From CAYQQU01 sp964419545 (lineage in GTDB: Bacteria; Bacteroidota; Bacteroidia; Chitinophagales; Saprospiraceae), in the NCBI GenBank assembly GCA_964419545.1, contig CAYQQU010000040.1:1-52048 (forward strand): DNA of 52,048 nucleotides, given 5' to 3'. Of the stretch, positions 8,449 to 16,764 are shown piece by piece (within the stretch, counting starts at the first letter, position 1; each line of letters begins with the position of its first letter). The translations under genes and the position numbers were made by a program. The notes beneath the pieces were generated by a model. That model was not told where the DNA came from and did no database searches. It worked only from the letters and a program-made list of their open reading frames with translations.

Positions 8449-9090
8449 ATGAGCCTTACACTTATTCTGGTTATCCTCACCGGCCTGATCTCTTACCAGG
8501 CTTTCAACAACCCGAAAATGCTCTTCAAGCTGCGCTTTCATCCGGCTTCGATCAGCGAACGGGGGGAGTATTACCGCTTTTTGTCGCACGGACTGGTGCA
8601 CGCCAACTGGGAGCACCTGCTGATCAATATGTTCGTGCTCTACCAGTTCGGGGATTTCATCGAGTTCTGGTTCGGCCGGCTCTTCGGTTCAGGTATGGGC
8701 CGCATCATGTTCATTCTTTTTTACCTCAGCGCCATCGTCATCGCTTCCATACCAACCTATTTTAAACACCAGCACAACCAATACTACTCCGCGGTAGGCG
8801 CTTCGGGCGCCACCTCCGCGCTGGTGTTCGCATATATCCTTTTTGATCCCTGGAACTGGTTCCTCTTCCCGCCTCTGCCCGCCGTTATCCTCGGCGTAGC
8901 TTACCTCTGGTATTCTTCGTATATGGAAAAGCGCGGCATGGACAACATCGGGCACAATGCCCACTTCTGGGGCGCCGTCTACGGGCTGGCCTTTATGATC
9001 ATTACCGCCGCTTCGCTCAATCCGGGACTGCTCGACCTCTTTATTTCGCAATTTATGCAGGGCCCCCGGCTTCCGGGCTTTTTACAATAA
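8449..9090 (+). CDS. Rhomboid-family intramembrane serine protease
   Basis: The 213-residue membrane protein has six helices. It carries the rhomboid marks: HANWEHLLINMFVLYQFG in TM2 (the H/N oxyanion motif), the catalytic serine in SAVGASGATSALVFA (GxSG), and the histidine in GHNAHFWGAVYGL in the last helix. It should cleave substrate proteins within the inner membrane. It begins 3 bp after the rlmH stop and ends 5 bp before the YdcF-like gene, so it sits in a tight run with both. Substrates are unknown. Confidence 0.93.
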   Translation: MSLTLILVILTGLISYQAFNNPKMLFKLRFHPASISERGEYYRFLSHGLVHANWEHLLINMFVLYQFGDFIEFWFGRLFGSGMGRIMFILFYLSAIVIASIPTYFKHQHNQYYSAVGASGATSALVFAYILFDPWNWFLFPPLPAVILGVAYLWYSSYMEKRGMDNIGHNAHFWGAVYGLAFMIITAASLNPGLLDLFISQFMQGPRLPGFLQ

Positions 9091-9095
9091 ACCAT

Positions 9096-9866
9096 ATGTT
9101 CTTCTTTTTCTCCAAGGTGCTGGCCTTTCTGATCCGGCCGTTTATCTGGGCGCTGGCTACCCTGCTTTTTGCTTTTCTCACCAAAAGTGAAAAGCGGCGC
9201 CGCCGGCTGCTGCTGGCCGGACTGGGCATCCTGCTCGTCTTTACCAACGAGCCGCTATTCAACGCAGTGGCCGGCTGGTGGGAAACGGAAACGATTACCG
9301 CCCGGGACATTTCCGAACCATACGACATCGGCATCCTCCTGGGCGGCTATTCGTCCATCGATCCCGCTATCCTTCACCAGCGGTACGACTTCAGCTCGCG
9401 CGCCAACCGATTTATCAATACGTACGAACTGTACCGGCGTGGAAAATTCCGGAAATTTCTGCTTACCGGCGGGGCCGGCCGCATCTGGACCAAAGGGGCT
9501 ATCGAATCGCAAGTGATCGCGGAATACCTCAAGCTCCTGGGCGTACCCGCCGAAGACATCCTGGTGGAGCCCGCCTCCCGCAATACCTGGGAGAATGCCC
9601 TGTATTCCCGGCAATTGGTGGAACAACGCTTTCCCGAAGCCCGCTGTCTGCTCATCACCTCCGCCTGGCACATGCACCGGGCAGAGCGGTGTTTCCAACA
9701 GGCCGGCCTGGAAGTGACGCCTTACTCGGTCGATTTTTTTTACCGCCAACCCAAATGGTCACCGAAATGGCTGCTGCTGCCCAACCCGAGTATCCTCCGC
9801 CGCTGGAACGCGCTCATCAAAGAATGGATCGGCTTGATCGTCTACCAAATGCGCGGCTATGCCTGA
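9096..9866 (+). CDS. YdcF/SanA/ElyC family (DUF218) membrane-anchored protein
   Basis: The 256-residue protein starts with two hydrophobic helices (FLIRPFIWALATLLFAFL, RLLLAGLGILLVFT), followed by a DUF218 domain at about 65-235: DIGILLGGYSSID, FLLTGGAGRIW, VIAEYLKLLGVPAEDILVE, SRNTWENALYSRQL, CLLITSAWHMHRAERCF. ElyC and SanA relatives act in envelope biogenesis and vancomycin sensitivity, and the biochemical activity is not settled. It is tightly spaced behind the rhomboid gene. A family assignment is secure, a specific function is not. Confidence 0.88.
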   Translation: MFFFFSKVLAFLIRPFIWALATLLFAFLTKSEKRRRRLLLAGLGILLVFTNEPLFNAVAGWWETETITARDISEPYDIGILLGGYSSIDPAILHQRYDFSSRANRFINTYELYRRGKFRKFLLTGGAGRIWTKGAIESQVIAEYLKLLGVPAEDILVEPASRNTWENALYSRQLVEQRFPEARCLLITSAWHMHRAERCFQQAGLEVTPYSVDFFYRQPKWSPKWLLLPNPSILRRWNALIKEWIGLIVYQMRGYA

Positions 9867-9896
9867 ATGTGAATCGCAAACCTCATTATAATACCC

Positions 9897-10439
9897 ATGA
9901 ATAACCCTTGGCAAACCAAATCCATCCGGGAAGTATACCGCAACCCCTGGATCCGCCTCAGCCACCGCGACGTCGTCAACCCCTCCGGCAATCCCGGAAT
10001 TTACGGCGTCGTTCACTTTCAGAACCTGGCGATCGGCATCGTCCCGCTCGATGCCGACAACAACACCTGGCTGGTCGGACAATACCGCTATACCCTGGAG
10101 CAATACAGCTGGGAGATCCCCGAAGGCGGCTGCCCCCTGGGCGATACCCCGCTCGAAGCCGCACAGCGGGAACTGCGGGAAGAGACGGGCATCCTGGCCG
10201 ACCGATGGACGAAGGTCCTGGATTTGCACCTCTCCAATTCTGTCACCGACGAAGCGGGCATCGCCTACGTCGCCCAGGAACTCACCTTCGGCGAACCCGA
10301 CCCGGAGGATACCGAAAAACTGGAAGTGCGCCGCCTGCCGTTGACAGAAGCCGTACAGATGGTATTGGAGGGAAAAATAACCGACGCGCTGTCCGTAGCC
10401 GCACTGCTGCGCGTGAAGCTCTGGCTGGAAACCCGTTAA
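9897..10439 (+). CDS. Nudix hydrolase, ADP-ribose pyrophosphatase-like
   Basis: The 180-residue protein has the layout of NudF-type ADP-sugar diphosphatases: VGQYRYTLEQYSWEIPEGG ahead of a Nudix box (GGCPLGDTPLEAAQRE, LREETGIL). The box keeps the metal-binding REUxEExGU core, but the first Glu is Asp (GCPLGD instead of Gx5E). A C-terminal glutamate-rich helix follows (EDTEKLEVRRLPLTEAV). Likely substrates are ADP-ribose or other nucleoside diphosphate sugars. It is 30 bp behind the YdcF-like gene and converges on a sterol desaturase gene across a perfect palindrome at 10447-10460. Confidence 0.88.
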   Translation: MNNPWQTKSIREVYRNPWIRLSHRDVVNPSGNPGIYGVVHFQNLAIGIVPLDADNNTWLVGQYRYTLEQYSWEIPEGGCPLGDTPLEAAQRELREETGILADRWTKVLDLHLSNSVTDEAGIAYVAQELTFGEPDPEDTEKLEVRRLPLTEAVQMVLEGKITDALSVAALLRVKLWLETR

Positions 10440-10446
10440 TATTAAT

Positions 10447-10460
10447 CCGGGTTAACCCGG
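10447..10460. terminator. CCGGGTTAACCCGG palindrome at convergent gene ends
   Basis: A perfect 14-base palindrome lies between the convergent Nudix and sterol-desaturase genes and contains the stop codon of the latter. It is followed by CTTCTTTTCC on the plus strand. It may act as a bidirectional terminator, but a palindrome with no loop forms a weak hairpin. Related TTAACCCGG words recur at the ends of ilvN and ilvA. Confidence 0.4.
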
Positions 10461-11396
10461 CTTCTTTTCCACCTCACGCTGCTGCCACTCCAGCTCGTTC
10501 ACGCCCGACGCTTTCTCCAGTCGTTCGTAATACCGCTCTTTGTCCAGTGTGAGGCCCGGGCTGCCGAAGAGGATGCGCCACCAGGCTCGCGGATTGCGGT
10601 AGCGGGCCAGGTCGTGAAAGATGTCGATCCATTCGTGGAAAACGAGGTAGAAAGGATTATAGGAATTCACCGGCTTGAGGATGCCGTAGTCGGGCGTGTG
10701 TTCTTCCGCCTGGAAGGTCCCGAACATCCGATCCCAGATGATGAAGGTGGAGCCGTAGTTCTTATCCAGGTATTCCCCGTTCTTGGCGTGGTGCACGCGG
10801 TGGTGGGAAGGCGTGGTGAAGATAAACTCAATGGGCCGCGGCAGTTTCCCGATCAGCTCGGTATGGATCCAGAACTGATAAAGTACTTCGATTTGGTTAC
10901 AGATGAAAAAGACAAAAGGGTCGAAGCCGAACAGGGCTACGGGAATGAAAAAGATGATCTTGATGTGCTGGGTCCAGGAAAGGCGGAAGGAAACCGAAAA
11001 GTTGTACTGCTCCGACGAATGGTGCGTGACGTGGGTAGCCCACCAGAACCGCTGCTCGTGGGCGACGCGATGCGCCCAGTAACGGAAAAAGTCGATCACG
11101 ACCAGGCAGAGCAGATACGACCACCAGGTGTGGGGCACGTACCAGGGCACCAGGTTGTAGAAATACAGGATAATCGCGAAGAGGGTAAACTTAACGATGG
11201 CGCTCACCACCAGGTTCCCGACGCCCACGAGGACGGCGGCCAGCGCGTCTTTGCCGTCGTATTCCCGGCGCATTTTATGTACGCGGATCACGTATTCGGC
11301 CAGCGTCAGCGCCACCATTACCGGTACGGCGTAAACGATTACCGGCGGCAACTCCATGGTCATGATCTGTTCTAGGGTATAGATCGGCTTCGTCAT
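10452..11396 (-). CDS. Sterol desaturase / fatty acid hydroxylase superfamily protein
   Basis: The 314-residue membrane protein has the di-iron histidine clusters of this superfamily: RYWAHRVAHE, ATHVTHHSSEQYN and SHHRVHHAKN, plus GSTFIIWDRMFGTF after the last cluster. About five hydrophobic helices precede and separate them. Members hydroxylate or desaturate sterols, carotenoids, sphingoid bases or alkyl glycerols at the membrane; the substrate here cannot be told. The ATG at 11396 (TKPIYTLEQIMTM) is preferred over a start at 11453 because the extra 19 residues are not hydrophobic or conserved in look. It is a single-gene unit between two short intergenic gaps. Confidence 0.88.
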   Translation of the reverse strand: MTKPIYTLEQIMTMELPPVIVYAVPVMVALTLAEYVIRVHKMRREYDGKDALAAVLVGVGNLVVSAIVKFTLFAIILYFYNLVPWYVPHTWWSYLLCLVVIDFFRYWAHRVAHEQRFWWATHVTHHSSEQYNFSVSFRLSWTQHIKIIFFIPVALFGFDPFVFFICNQIEVLYQFWIHTELIGKLPRPIEFIFTTPSHHRVHHAKNGEYLDKNYGSTFIIWDRMFGTFQAEEHTPDYGILKPVNSYNPFYLVFHEWIDIFHDLARYRNPRAWWRILFGSPGLTLDKERYYERLEKASGVNELEWQQREVEKKPG

Positions 11397-11532
11397 AAGA
11401 TCAAAAGGGCTAAAAGCTTTTACTGATATTTGGTTGGGCAGGTTGCTCAGCAAAGATAATGTTCGCCGGTGGGTTGACCAAAGGTCGTTCCTTTTTCCGA
11501 CGATTAAGTGAACATACTATGACGAATCCGGG

Positions 11533-12417
11533 CTAGTCCAGGTAGCGCGCCGTCAACCCTCCATAGGCGTCGATGCGGCGGTCCCGGAAAAAAGGCCAGA
11601 TGCGGCGCACGGCTTCGGTGCGGGATTTGTCCAAAGCCACCACGGCATTGACGTCCCTGTCGGCGGGAGCTTCGTAAAGCAGTTCACCCTGCGGCCCGGC
11701 CACAAAGCTGCGTCCCCAGAATTCGATCCCGCCCGTGGCGCCCGTCCAGTCGGCCTCCCGGCCGGTCCGGTTAACGGTGATTACCGGCAGGCCGTTGGCT
11801 ACGGCGTGCCCCCGCTGCACCAGCTGCCAGGCGTTGAACTGCCGTTCTTTTTCTTCGGGCGGGTCCGTGGATTCATAGCCGATAGCCGTCGGATAGATCA
11901 GCAGCTCGGCGCCGGCAAGGGCCATCAGGCGGGCGGCTTCCGGAAACCACTGGTCCCAGCAAACCAACACCCCCAAGCGGCCCACCGAAGTGGCGACGGG
12001 CCGGAACTCATTGTCGCCGGGGGTAAAATAAAACTTTTCGTAATAGGCCGGATCGTCCGGGATGTGCATCTTGCGAAAGGTCCCGGCCAGCGAGCCGTCC
12101 CGGTCGAATACGACGGCGGTATTGTGGTACACGCCCGGCGCCCGGCGCTCGAACAGGGAGGTCACCAGTACGAGCTGGTGTTCTCGCGCCGCCGCCGAGA
12201 AAACTTCTGTCGACGGGCCGGGAATGGGTTCCGCCAGGTCGAATTTGTCGACCTCCTCGGCCTGACAGAAGTATATGCCGGTATGCAGCTCCTGCAAAAC
12301 GACCAGCCCGGCGCCCTGGTCGGCGCACTCAGCAATGCCGCCCAGGCTTTTGGCGACATTCGCCGACCGGTCTTCGCTATTCGATTGCTGTACTATTCCC
12401 ACTTTTAGTTCCGTCAT
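11533..12417 (-). CDS. aguB: N-carbamoylputrescine amidase
   Basis: The 294-residue nitrilase-superfamily enzyme carries the Glu-Lys-Cys triad: VVLQELHTGIYFC (Glu), GTFRKMHIPDDPAYYEKFYF in parts (Lys in RKMHIPDD) and GVLVCWDQWFPEAAR (Cys). The FYFTPGD and WDQWFPEAAR words are typical of the N-carbamoylputrescine amidase branch. It converts N-carbamoylputrescine to putrescine, CO2 and ammonia. It sits 15 bp downstream of the agmatine deiminase gene on the same strand, which confirms the pathway: together they make putrescine from agmatine. Confidence 0.94.
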   Translation of the reverse strand: MTELKVGIVQQSNSEDRSANVAKSLGGIAECADQGAGLVVLQELHTGIYFCQAEEVDKFDLAEPIPGPSTEVFSAAAREHQLVLVTSLFERRAPGVYHNTAVVFDRDGSLAGTFRKMHIPDDPAYYEKFYFTPGDNEFRPVATSVGRLGVLVCWDQWFPEAARLMALAGAELLIYPTAIGYESTDPPEEKERQFNAWQLVQRGHAVANGLPVITVNRTGREADWTGATGGIEFWGRSFVAGPQGELLYEAPADRDVNAVVALDKSRTEAVRRIWPFFRDRRIDAYGGLTARYLD

Positions 12418-12432
12418 CGCGCTATTCTTTTT

Positions 12433-13464
12433 TTATGGCCCTGGAAAAAAAACTCCCGCCGGGTACTGCATACTGATACAATGTAACGAGCCGTGCTGTT
12501 CGATGAGTACCCGGCAATCGACCGGAATGATGTCCCGGTCGGGAAAACATTGCGCCAATTGCTTTAAGGCCGCCGTATCCTCCGGTGCGCCGTACACCGG
12601 CGCCAGCACCGCCCCGTTGAGGATCAGAAAGTTGGCGTAAGTGGCCGGCAGACGATGGCCGTCTTCTGCATAGACGGGCGACGGCAGCGGCAGCGGAACC
12701 AGGCGGTAAGGTTGCCCGTCGCGAGTTGTCAGCCGCTCCAGCTCCGTTTCCATTTGCTTCAACTCGGCATAATGCTCGTCTTCCGGCCGCCCGCATTGCA
12801 CATAAGCGATGGTTTCGGCGTCACAGAAGCGGGCCAGCGTATCGATATGGGCGTCGGTATCGTCTCCGATCAGCGCGCCGTGCCGGAGCCACCATAACCG
12901 GTCCGCCCCCAGCCAGCGCCGCAAGGCCGCGTTGATCTCCGCTTCGCTGAGGTGGGGATTGCGATTCGGTGAAAGCAGACACCGGCGGGTGGTCAGGATC
13001 GTTCCGGCGCCGTCGCTCTCGATGGCGCCGCCTTCCAACACCAGTCCGGGCCGTTGGCAAGGCGCAACACCGAAAACGCCCCTTTCGCAAAGTCGACGGG
13101 TAATTAAGTTATCCCGATCGGCGCGAAATTTCAAACCCCAGCCGTTAAAGAAAAAATCGAGCACCACCGGCGCGCCGTCTTCCAGGATGATCACCGGTCC
13201 GTGGTCGCGCGCCCAGGTGTCGTTGCTGGGTATTTCGATCAGGTGCAGGTATTCCTGCCGCGCCCCCGTCAGCAGGGGCCGCACCGTTTCCCGGTCCTGG
13301 CAAACCACCAGCACCGGTTGATAGCGGCTGGCCGCCTCGATACAGGCAACGAAACAGGGAATGACCTGATGCAGAAAAGGCCCCCAGTCGCCGTCGGCAT
13401 GCGGAAACGTGAATTGCACGGCGCTCTGCAGCTCCCATTCGGCGGGTAAGCGTCTGTTTTTCAT
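12433..13464 (-). CDS. aguA: Agmatine deiminase
   Basis: The 343-residue protein belongs to the peptidyl-arginine-deiminase-like family: start RLPAEWELQSAVQFTFPHADGDW in parts, NDTWARDHGPV, FNGWGLKF, LEGGAIESDGAGTILTT, the histidine region GDDTDAHIDTLARF, and the nucleophilic cysteine near the C-terminus in HGSLHCISMQYPAG. It hydrolyses agmatine to N-carbamoylputrescine and ammonia. The start at 13464 is chosen since it begins the conserved N-terminus; a longer frame upstream is only open by chance. It is the first gene of the aguA-aguB operon. Confidence 0.93.
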   Translation of the reverse strand: MKNRRLPAEWELQSAVQFTFPHADGDWGPFLHQVIPCFVACIEAASRYQPVLVVCQDRETVRPLLTGARQEYLHLIEIPSNDTWARDHGPVIILEDGAPVVLDFFFNGWGLKFRADRDNLITRRLCERGVFGVAPCQRPGLVLEGGAIESDGAGTILTTRRCLLSPNRNPHLSEAEINAALRRWLGADRLWWLRHGALIGDDTDAHIDTLARFCDAETIAYVQCGRPEDEHYAELKQMETELERLTTRDGQPYRLVPLPLPSPVYAEDGHRLPATYANFLILNGAVLAPVYGAPEDTAALKQLAQCFPDRDIIPVDCRVLIEQHGSLHCISMQYPAGVFFPGP

Positions 13465-13511
13465 CGATTGAGAGAAATTTGAAAAGGGCCGGCAAACCAA
13501 CCGAAGGGGCC

Positions 13512-13534
13512 AAAAAAGCGGAGCGCCCTCTCCG
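13512..13534 (-). terminator. Possible Rho-independent terminator after pruA
   Basis: On the minus strand CGGAG, a 6-base loop and CTCCG are followed by CTTTTTT, located 55 bp after the pruA stop and before aguA. The stem is short, so this is a modest candidate that would separate the two transcripts. Confidence 0.45.
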
Positions 13535-13589
13535 AAAAGACGGCGCCCCAGGTGCAATTTGTTATTAGCAAGCTTGTTCCGCGTGGGAA

Positions 13590-15221
13590 CTATTCTTCGG
13601 CCATGAACGGATAGCGGTAATCCGTTGCCGGCACAAATGTTTCTTTGATCGACCGGGCCGACACCCAGCGGTACAGGTTGAGCACCGAGCCGGCCTTGTC
13701 GTTGGTGCCCGATCCGCGGGCGCCGCCGAAGGGCTGCTGCCCGACGATAGAGCCGGTGGGTTTGTCGTTGATGTAAAAGTTGCCCGCAGCGTGCCGCAGC
13801 TTCTCGCTGGCCAGGTAGGCGGCCGCCCGGTCTTTGGCAAAAACAGCGCCGGTCAAAGCGTAAGGCGATGTATCGTCCAGCAGATCGAGCGTCGCTTCGT
13901 ATTGCGCATCGGGATAAACGTAGATCGTGACCACCGGTCCGAAAATTTCCTCGCACATGGTCACATACTTCGGATCGGTGGTTTTGATCACCGTCGGTTG
14001 TATGAAGTATCCTTTGCTTTTGTCGTACTCGCCGCCCAGCAGGATCTCTGCGTTGGGCGCTGCTTTGGCGTTGGCGATGTAGTTGGATATTTTGTCGAAG
14101 GCCCGTTCATCGATCACGGCGCAAAGGAAATTGGAAAAATCTTCCGGGGAGCCCATTTTCAACGACTCCACGTCCGCTTTCAGCTGCGGCAAGGCCGTTT
14201 CCCACATCGATTCCGGCAGGTAGACGCGCGAGACGGCGGAACATTTCTGGCCCTGGTACTCGAATGCGCCCCGGGTGATCGCGGTGGTTACCACTTTCGG
14301 ATCGGCGGAGGGGTGAGCAATGATGAAATCTTTTCCCCCCGTTTCGCCCACGATGCGGGGGTAGGATTTATAATTGGGCAGGTTTTTACCGATAATGGAC
14401 CAGAGGTTCTGGAATACGCCGGTGCTGCCGGTAAAGTGCAGCCCCCCGAAATGGGGATGGGTGAATATCTGGTCGCCGGCCAGCGGGCCGTCCACGTAGA
14501 TCAGGTTGATGACACCGGGAGGAAGCCCTGCGGTTTCAAACGCTTCCATGATCACCCGGGCCGAGAAGATCTGGGAGTGCGCCGGTTTCCAGATCACGGT
14601 ATTGCCCATCATCGCCGGCGCGCTGGGCAGGTTGCCGGCAATCGCTGTAAAATTAAAAGGCGTCAGGGCAAAAATGAACCCTTCCAAAGCCCGGTATTCC
14701 ATGCGGTTCCAGACGCCCGGAACGCTCATGGGTTGTTCCTGATAGATCTGCGTCATGTACTGCACATTGAAGCGCAGAAAGTCGCATAACTCCGCTACGG
14801 CGTCGATTTCCGACTGGTGGGCCGTTTTCGACTGGCAGAGCATGGTGGCGGCGTTGATCTTATAGCGCAGCGGGCCTGAAATCAGATCCGCGGCTTTGAG
14901 GAAAATGGCGGCGCGTTCCTGCCAGGGCATATTCTCCCAGGCGGGTTTGGCGGCCAGCGCGGCCTCGATGGCCCGGCGGACGTGTGAGGCGTCGCCTTTG
15001 TGGAAATGGCCGAGGGTATGGGAAAGTTCGTGCGGCGGGTGTATCGGCACCCGGTTGTCGGTCGTCACCTCTTCTCCGCCGATATACATGGGCACTTCGA
15101 TTTCCTGGCTCTTGGCAGCCTCCAGGGCAGCTTTCAGGGCCTCTCGCTCGGGATCGCCCGGCGCGTAGAGATGGACCTTTTCATTCTTTGCCTCAGGAAC
15201 TCGAAAAAATGCATTGGCCAT
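13590..15221 (-). CDS. pruA: L-glutamate gamma-semialdehyde (1-pyrroline-5-carboxylate) dehydrogenase
   Basis: The 543-residue aldehyde dehydrogenase is of the stand-alone P5CDH type: NRVPIHPPHELSHTLGHFHKG, AKPAWENMPWQERAAIFLKA, TPFNFTAIAGNLPSAPAMMGN, the Glu in VGETGGKDFI, catalytic Cys in EYQGQKCSAVSRVYLP, and the C-terminal FGGARGSGTNDKAG. It oxidises glutamate semialdehyde to glutamate with NAD+, the last step of proline and ornithine breakdown. The start at 15221 lies 48 bases after a good promoter. The upstream alternative at 15272 overlaps that promoter and is rejected. No proline dehydrogenase gene is in view. Confidence 0.95.
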   Translation of the reverse strand: MANAFFRVPEAKNEKVHLYAPGDPEREALKAALEAAKSQEIEVPMYIGGEEVTTDNRVPIHPPHELSHTLGHFHKGDASHVRRAIEAALAAKPAWENMPWQERAAIFLKAADLISGPLRYKINAATMLCQSKTAHQSEIDAVAELCDFLRFNVQYMTQIYQEQPMSVPGVWNRMEYRALEGFIFALTPFNFTAIAGNLPSAPAMMGNTVIWKPAHSQIFSARVIMEAFETAGLPPGVINLIYVDGPLAGDQIFTHPHFGGLHFTGSTGVFQNLWSIIGKNLPNYKSYPRIVGETGGKDFIIAHPSADPKVVTTAITRGAFEYQGQKCSAVSRVYLPESMWETALPQLKADVESLKMGSPEDFSNFLCAVIDERAFDKISNYIANAKAAPNAEILLGGEYDKSKGYFIQPTVIKTTDPKYVTMCEEIFGPVVTIYVYPDAQYEATLDLLDDTSPYALTGAVFAKDRAAAYLASEKLRHAAGNFYINDKPTGSIVGQQPFGGARGSGTNDKAGSVLNLYRWVSARSIKETFVPATDYRYPFMAEE

Positions 15222-15269
15222 AGAAAAATCAGGATTTGGGTTAAAATGGTTAGAGGGGAAGCGGCATTG

Positions 15270-15299
15270 CAAATCTACACTTTTGACGCTGATAACAAA
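15270..15299 (-). promoter_or_regulatory. Bacteroidota-type promoter of pruA
   Basis: Reading the minus strand, TTTG (15299-15296), an 18-base spacer and TAGATTTG (15277-15270) match the Bacteroidota housekeeping consensus TTTG / TAnnTTTG exactly. The predicted 5' leader to the pruA ATG is about 40-45 nt. This is the best complete promoter in the window. Confidence 0.7.
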
Positions 15300-15348
15300 A
15301 ATTAGTCATTACTTTATTGCATATCAACGGAAGCCTTTATTTTAGAGT

Positions 15349-15999
15349 ATGTTTCGAATACTACGCACCGGCTTTCCCCTTTTTTTGCTCATCGTTGCCT
15401 GCAACGGACCCTCCGGCACGCAAGCAACTGAAAAAGAAGAAGTTGAGATCACCCTCGGCAAAGTCGAATTTGCTGATCGCACCTATCCGACCTTCTCCGC
15501 ATTCGGCCTGACCTGGCTGGCCGCCAACCTCGATCTGCCCGTCGCAGACTCCTGGTGCTACGGCGACCGCCCGGCCAATTGCGAAACCTACGGCCGGCTC
15601 TATCGCTGGAACGGCGCCCGCCAGGCCTGTTCCAAACTGGGCCCGGACTGGCGCCTTCCTTCCGATGCGGAATGGCAGGCGCTTGCCCGTGGGTCCGGCG
15701 GCTATTTCGACTGGCTGGCCGACCGCGCAGCAGGGGACCCGGCGGCCGCCAATCGCGCCCTGGGCTTCGGTCCGCCTCAGTCCGGCCGGAACGGGTTCCA
15801 CGCCCGCCTCGGCGGCTGGCGCGGCTCCAACGGCGGCTACGACAGCAAGGGAGAAATGGGTTTTTACTGGACTGCCGGCGAAAAGGACGAAGACCAGGCC
15901 TGGTTCTTCATCTTCCTGCCCGACGGCGGAAAGCTCACGCGGCGCAGCACCAAGAAGCGCATGGGCATGTCCTGCCGCTGCGTCCGCGAGGCGCAATAA
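15349..15999 (+). CDS. Lipoprotein with FISUMP (major paralogous) domain
   Basis: The 216-residue protein has a lipoprotein signal (FPLFLLIVAC, Cys 19) and then one FISUMP domain: FGLTWLAANLDLPV, DSWCYGDRPANCETYGRLYRWNGA, LGPDWRLPSDAEWQALA, a glycine-rich middle and a C-terminal RSTKKRMGMSCRCVRE. This domain is common in secreted or surface proteins of Bacteroidota and Fibrobacter and is related to the formylglycine-enzyme/C-lectin fold; its function is unknown. The gene stands alone, divergent from pruA. A near-consensus -7 box (TATTTTAG, 15336-15343) lies just before the ATG. Confidence 0.85.
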   Translation: MFRILRTGFPLFLLIVACNGPSGTQATEKEEVEITLGKVEFADRTYPTFSAFGLTWLAANLDLPVADSWCYGDRPANCETYGRLYRWNGARQACSKLGPDWRLPSDAEWQALARGSGGYFDWLADRAAGDPAAANRALGFGPPQSGRNGFHARLGGWRGSNGGYDSKGEMGFYWTAGEKDEDQAWFFIFLPDGGKLTRRSTKKRMGMSCRCVREAQ

Positions 16000-16077
16000 A
16001 GGCCCTCGGGGAATCGATAAATCACTGGTCCGGAACCATAAAAAGAAAGGGTTGCCTTACCCGCTGCACATGCCATT

Positions 16078-16764
16078 TCAGAGCATCGGCGGCAATTCAG
16101 CCAGCGACTGAATCTCGAAGGTCGGTTGTACTGAAAAACCGTTGGCTTGTTGTCTGGGATTATACCAGCACGCATGCCAGCCGAAATCCTGCGCGCCCCG
16201 AATATCGGCGTTGAGGTTGTCGCCGATCACCAGCACCTGGTCGGGAGCAGGCCCGGAAAGCGCCTGACGGGTATGTTCGAAAAAGCCGGACTGCGGTTTG
16301 TAATAACCGATCTCGTCGGAGATCACGATTAAATCGAAATAGGCGTTCAGGCCGGCTGCCTGCAATCGCGGTCGCTGTATCTCCGCCAGACCGTTGGTGA
16401 CCAGCCCCATCGGATAATGCGCGCCCAGATGATCCAGCACCTCTGTGGCGCCCTCGATCAGAAAACCGGCCTCCGACAGACGCCCCGTGTACTGACGGGA
16501 AAAACTGACGGGGTCAACATCGACGGCGATCGATTGAAAAAACGCCTGAAAACGAAGATAACGCAGGGTCTCGCGGTCGATGCGGCCGGCTTCCAGCGCA
16601 TCCCAGCAGGATTTGTTGATGCGACGGTACTGGTCCAGCATATGCTCCGTCAGGCTGAGCCCGTAATCCGACAGCGCATTCCCCAGGGCGTACTGCTCGG
16701 CGCGATTGTAGTCCAGCAAGGTATTGTCGGCGTCAAATAGTAACCATTGGTAAGTACGCATCAA
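16078..16764 (-). CDS. YjjG-family noncanonical pyrimidine nucleotidase (HAD)
   Basis: The 228-residue HAD hydrolase carries motif I FDADNTLLDYNRAE, motif II GLVTNGLAEIQRPRL, motif III YYKPQSGFFEHTRQ and motif IV VIGDNLNADIRGAQDFG. This set and length match the YjjG group, which dephosphorylates noncanonical pyrimidine nucleotides and 5'-dUMP/dTMP. It begins inside the last codons of coaD (4-bp ATGA overlap), so translation is coupled. The C-terminal FEIQSLAELPPML is typical. Substrate is inferred by family. Confidence 0.88.
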   Translation of the reverse strand: MMRTYQWLLFDADNTLLDYNRAEQYALGNALSDYGLSLTEHMLDQYRRINKSCWDALEAGRIDRETLRYLRFQAFFQSIAVDVDPVSFSRQYTGRLSEAGFLIEGATEVLDHLGAHYPMGLVTNGLAEIQRPRLQAAGLNAYFDLIVISDEIGYYKPQSGFFEHTRQALSGPAPDQVLVIGDNLNADIRGAQDFGWHACWYNPRQQANGFSVQPTFEIQSLAELPPML

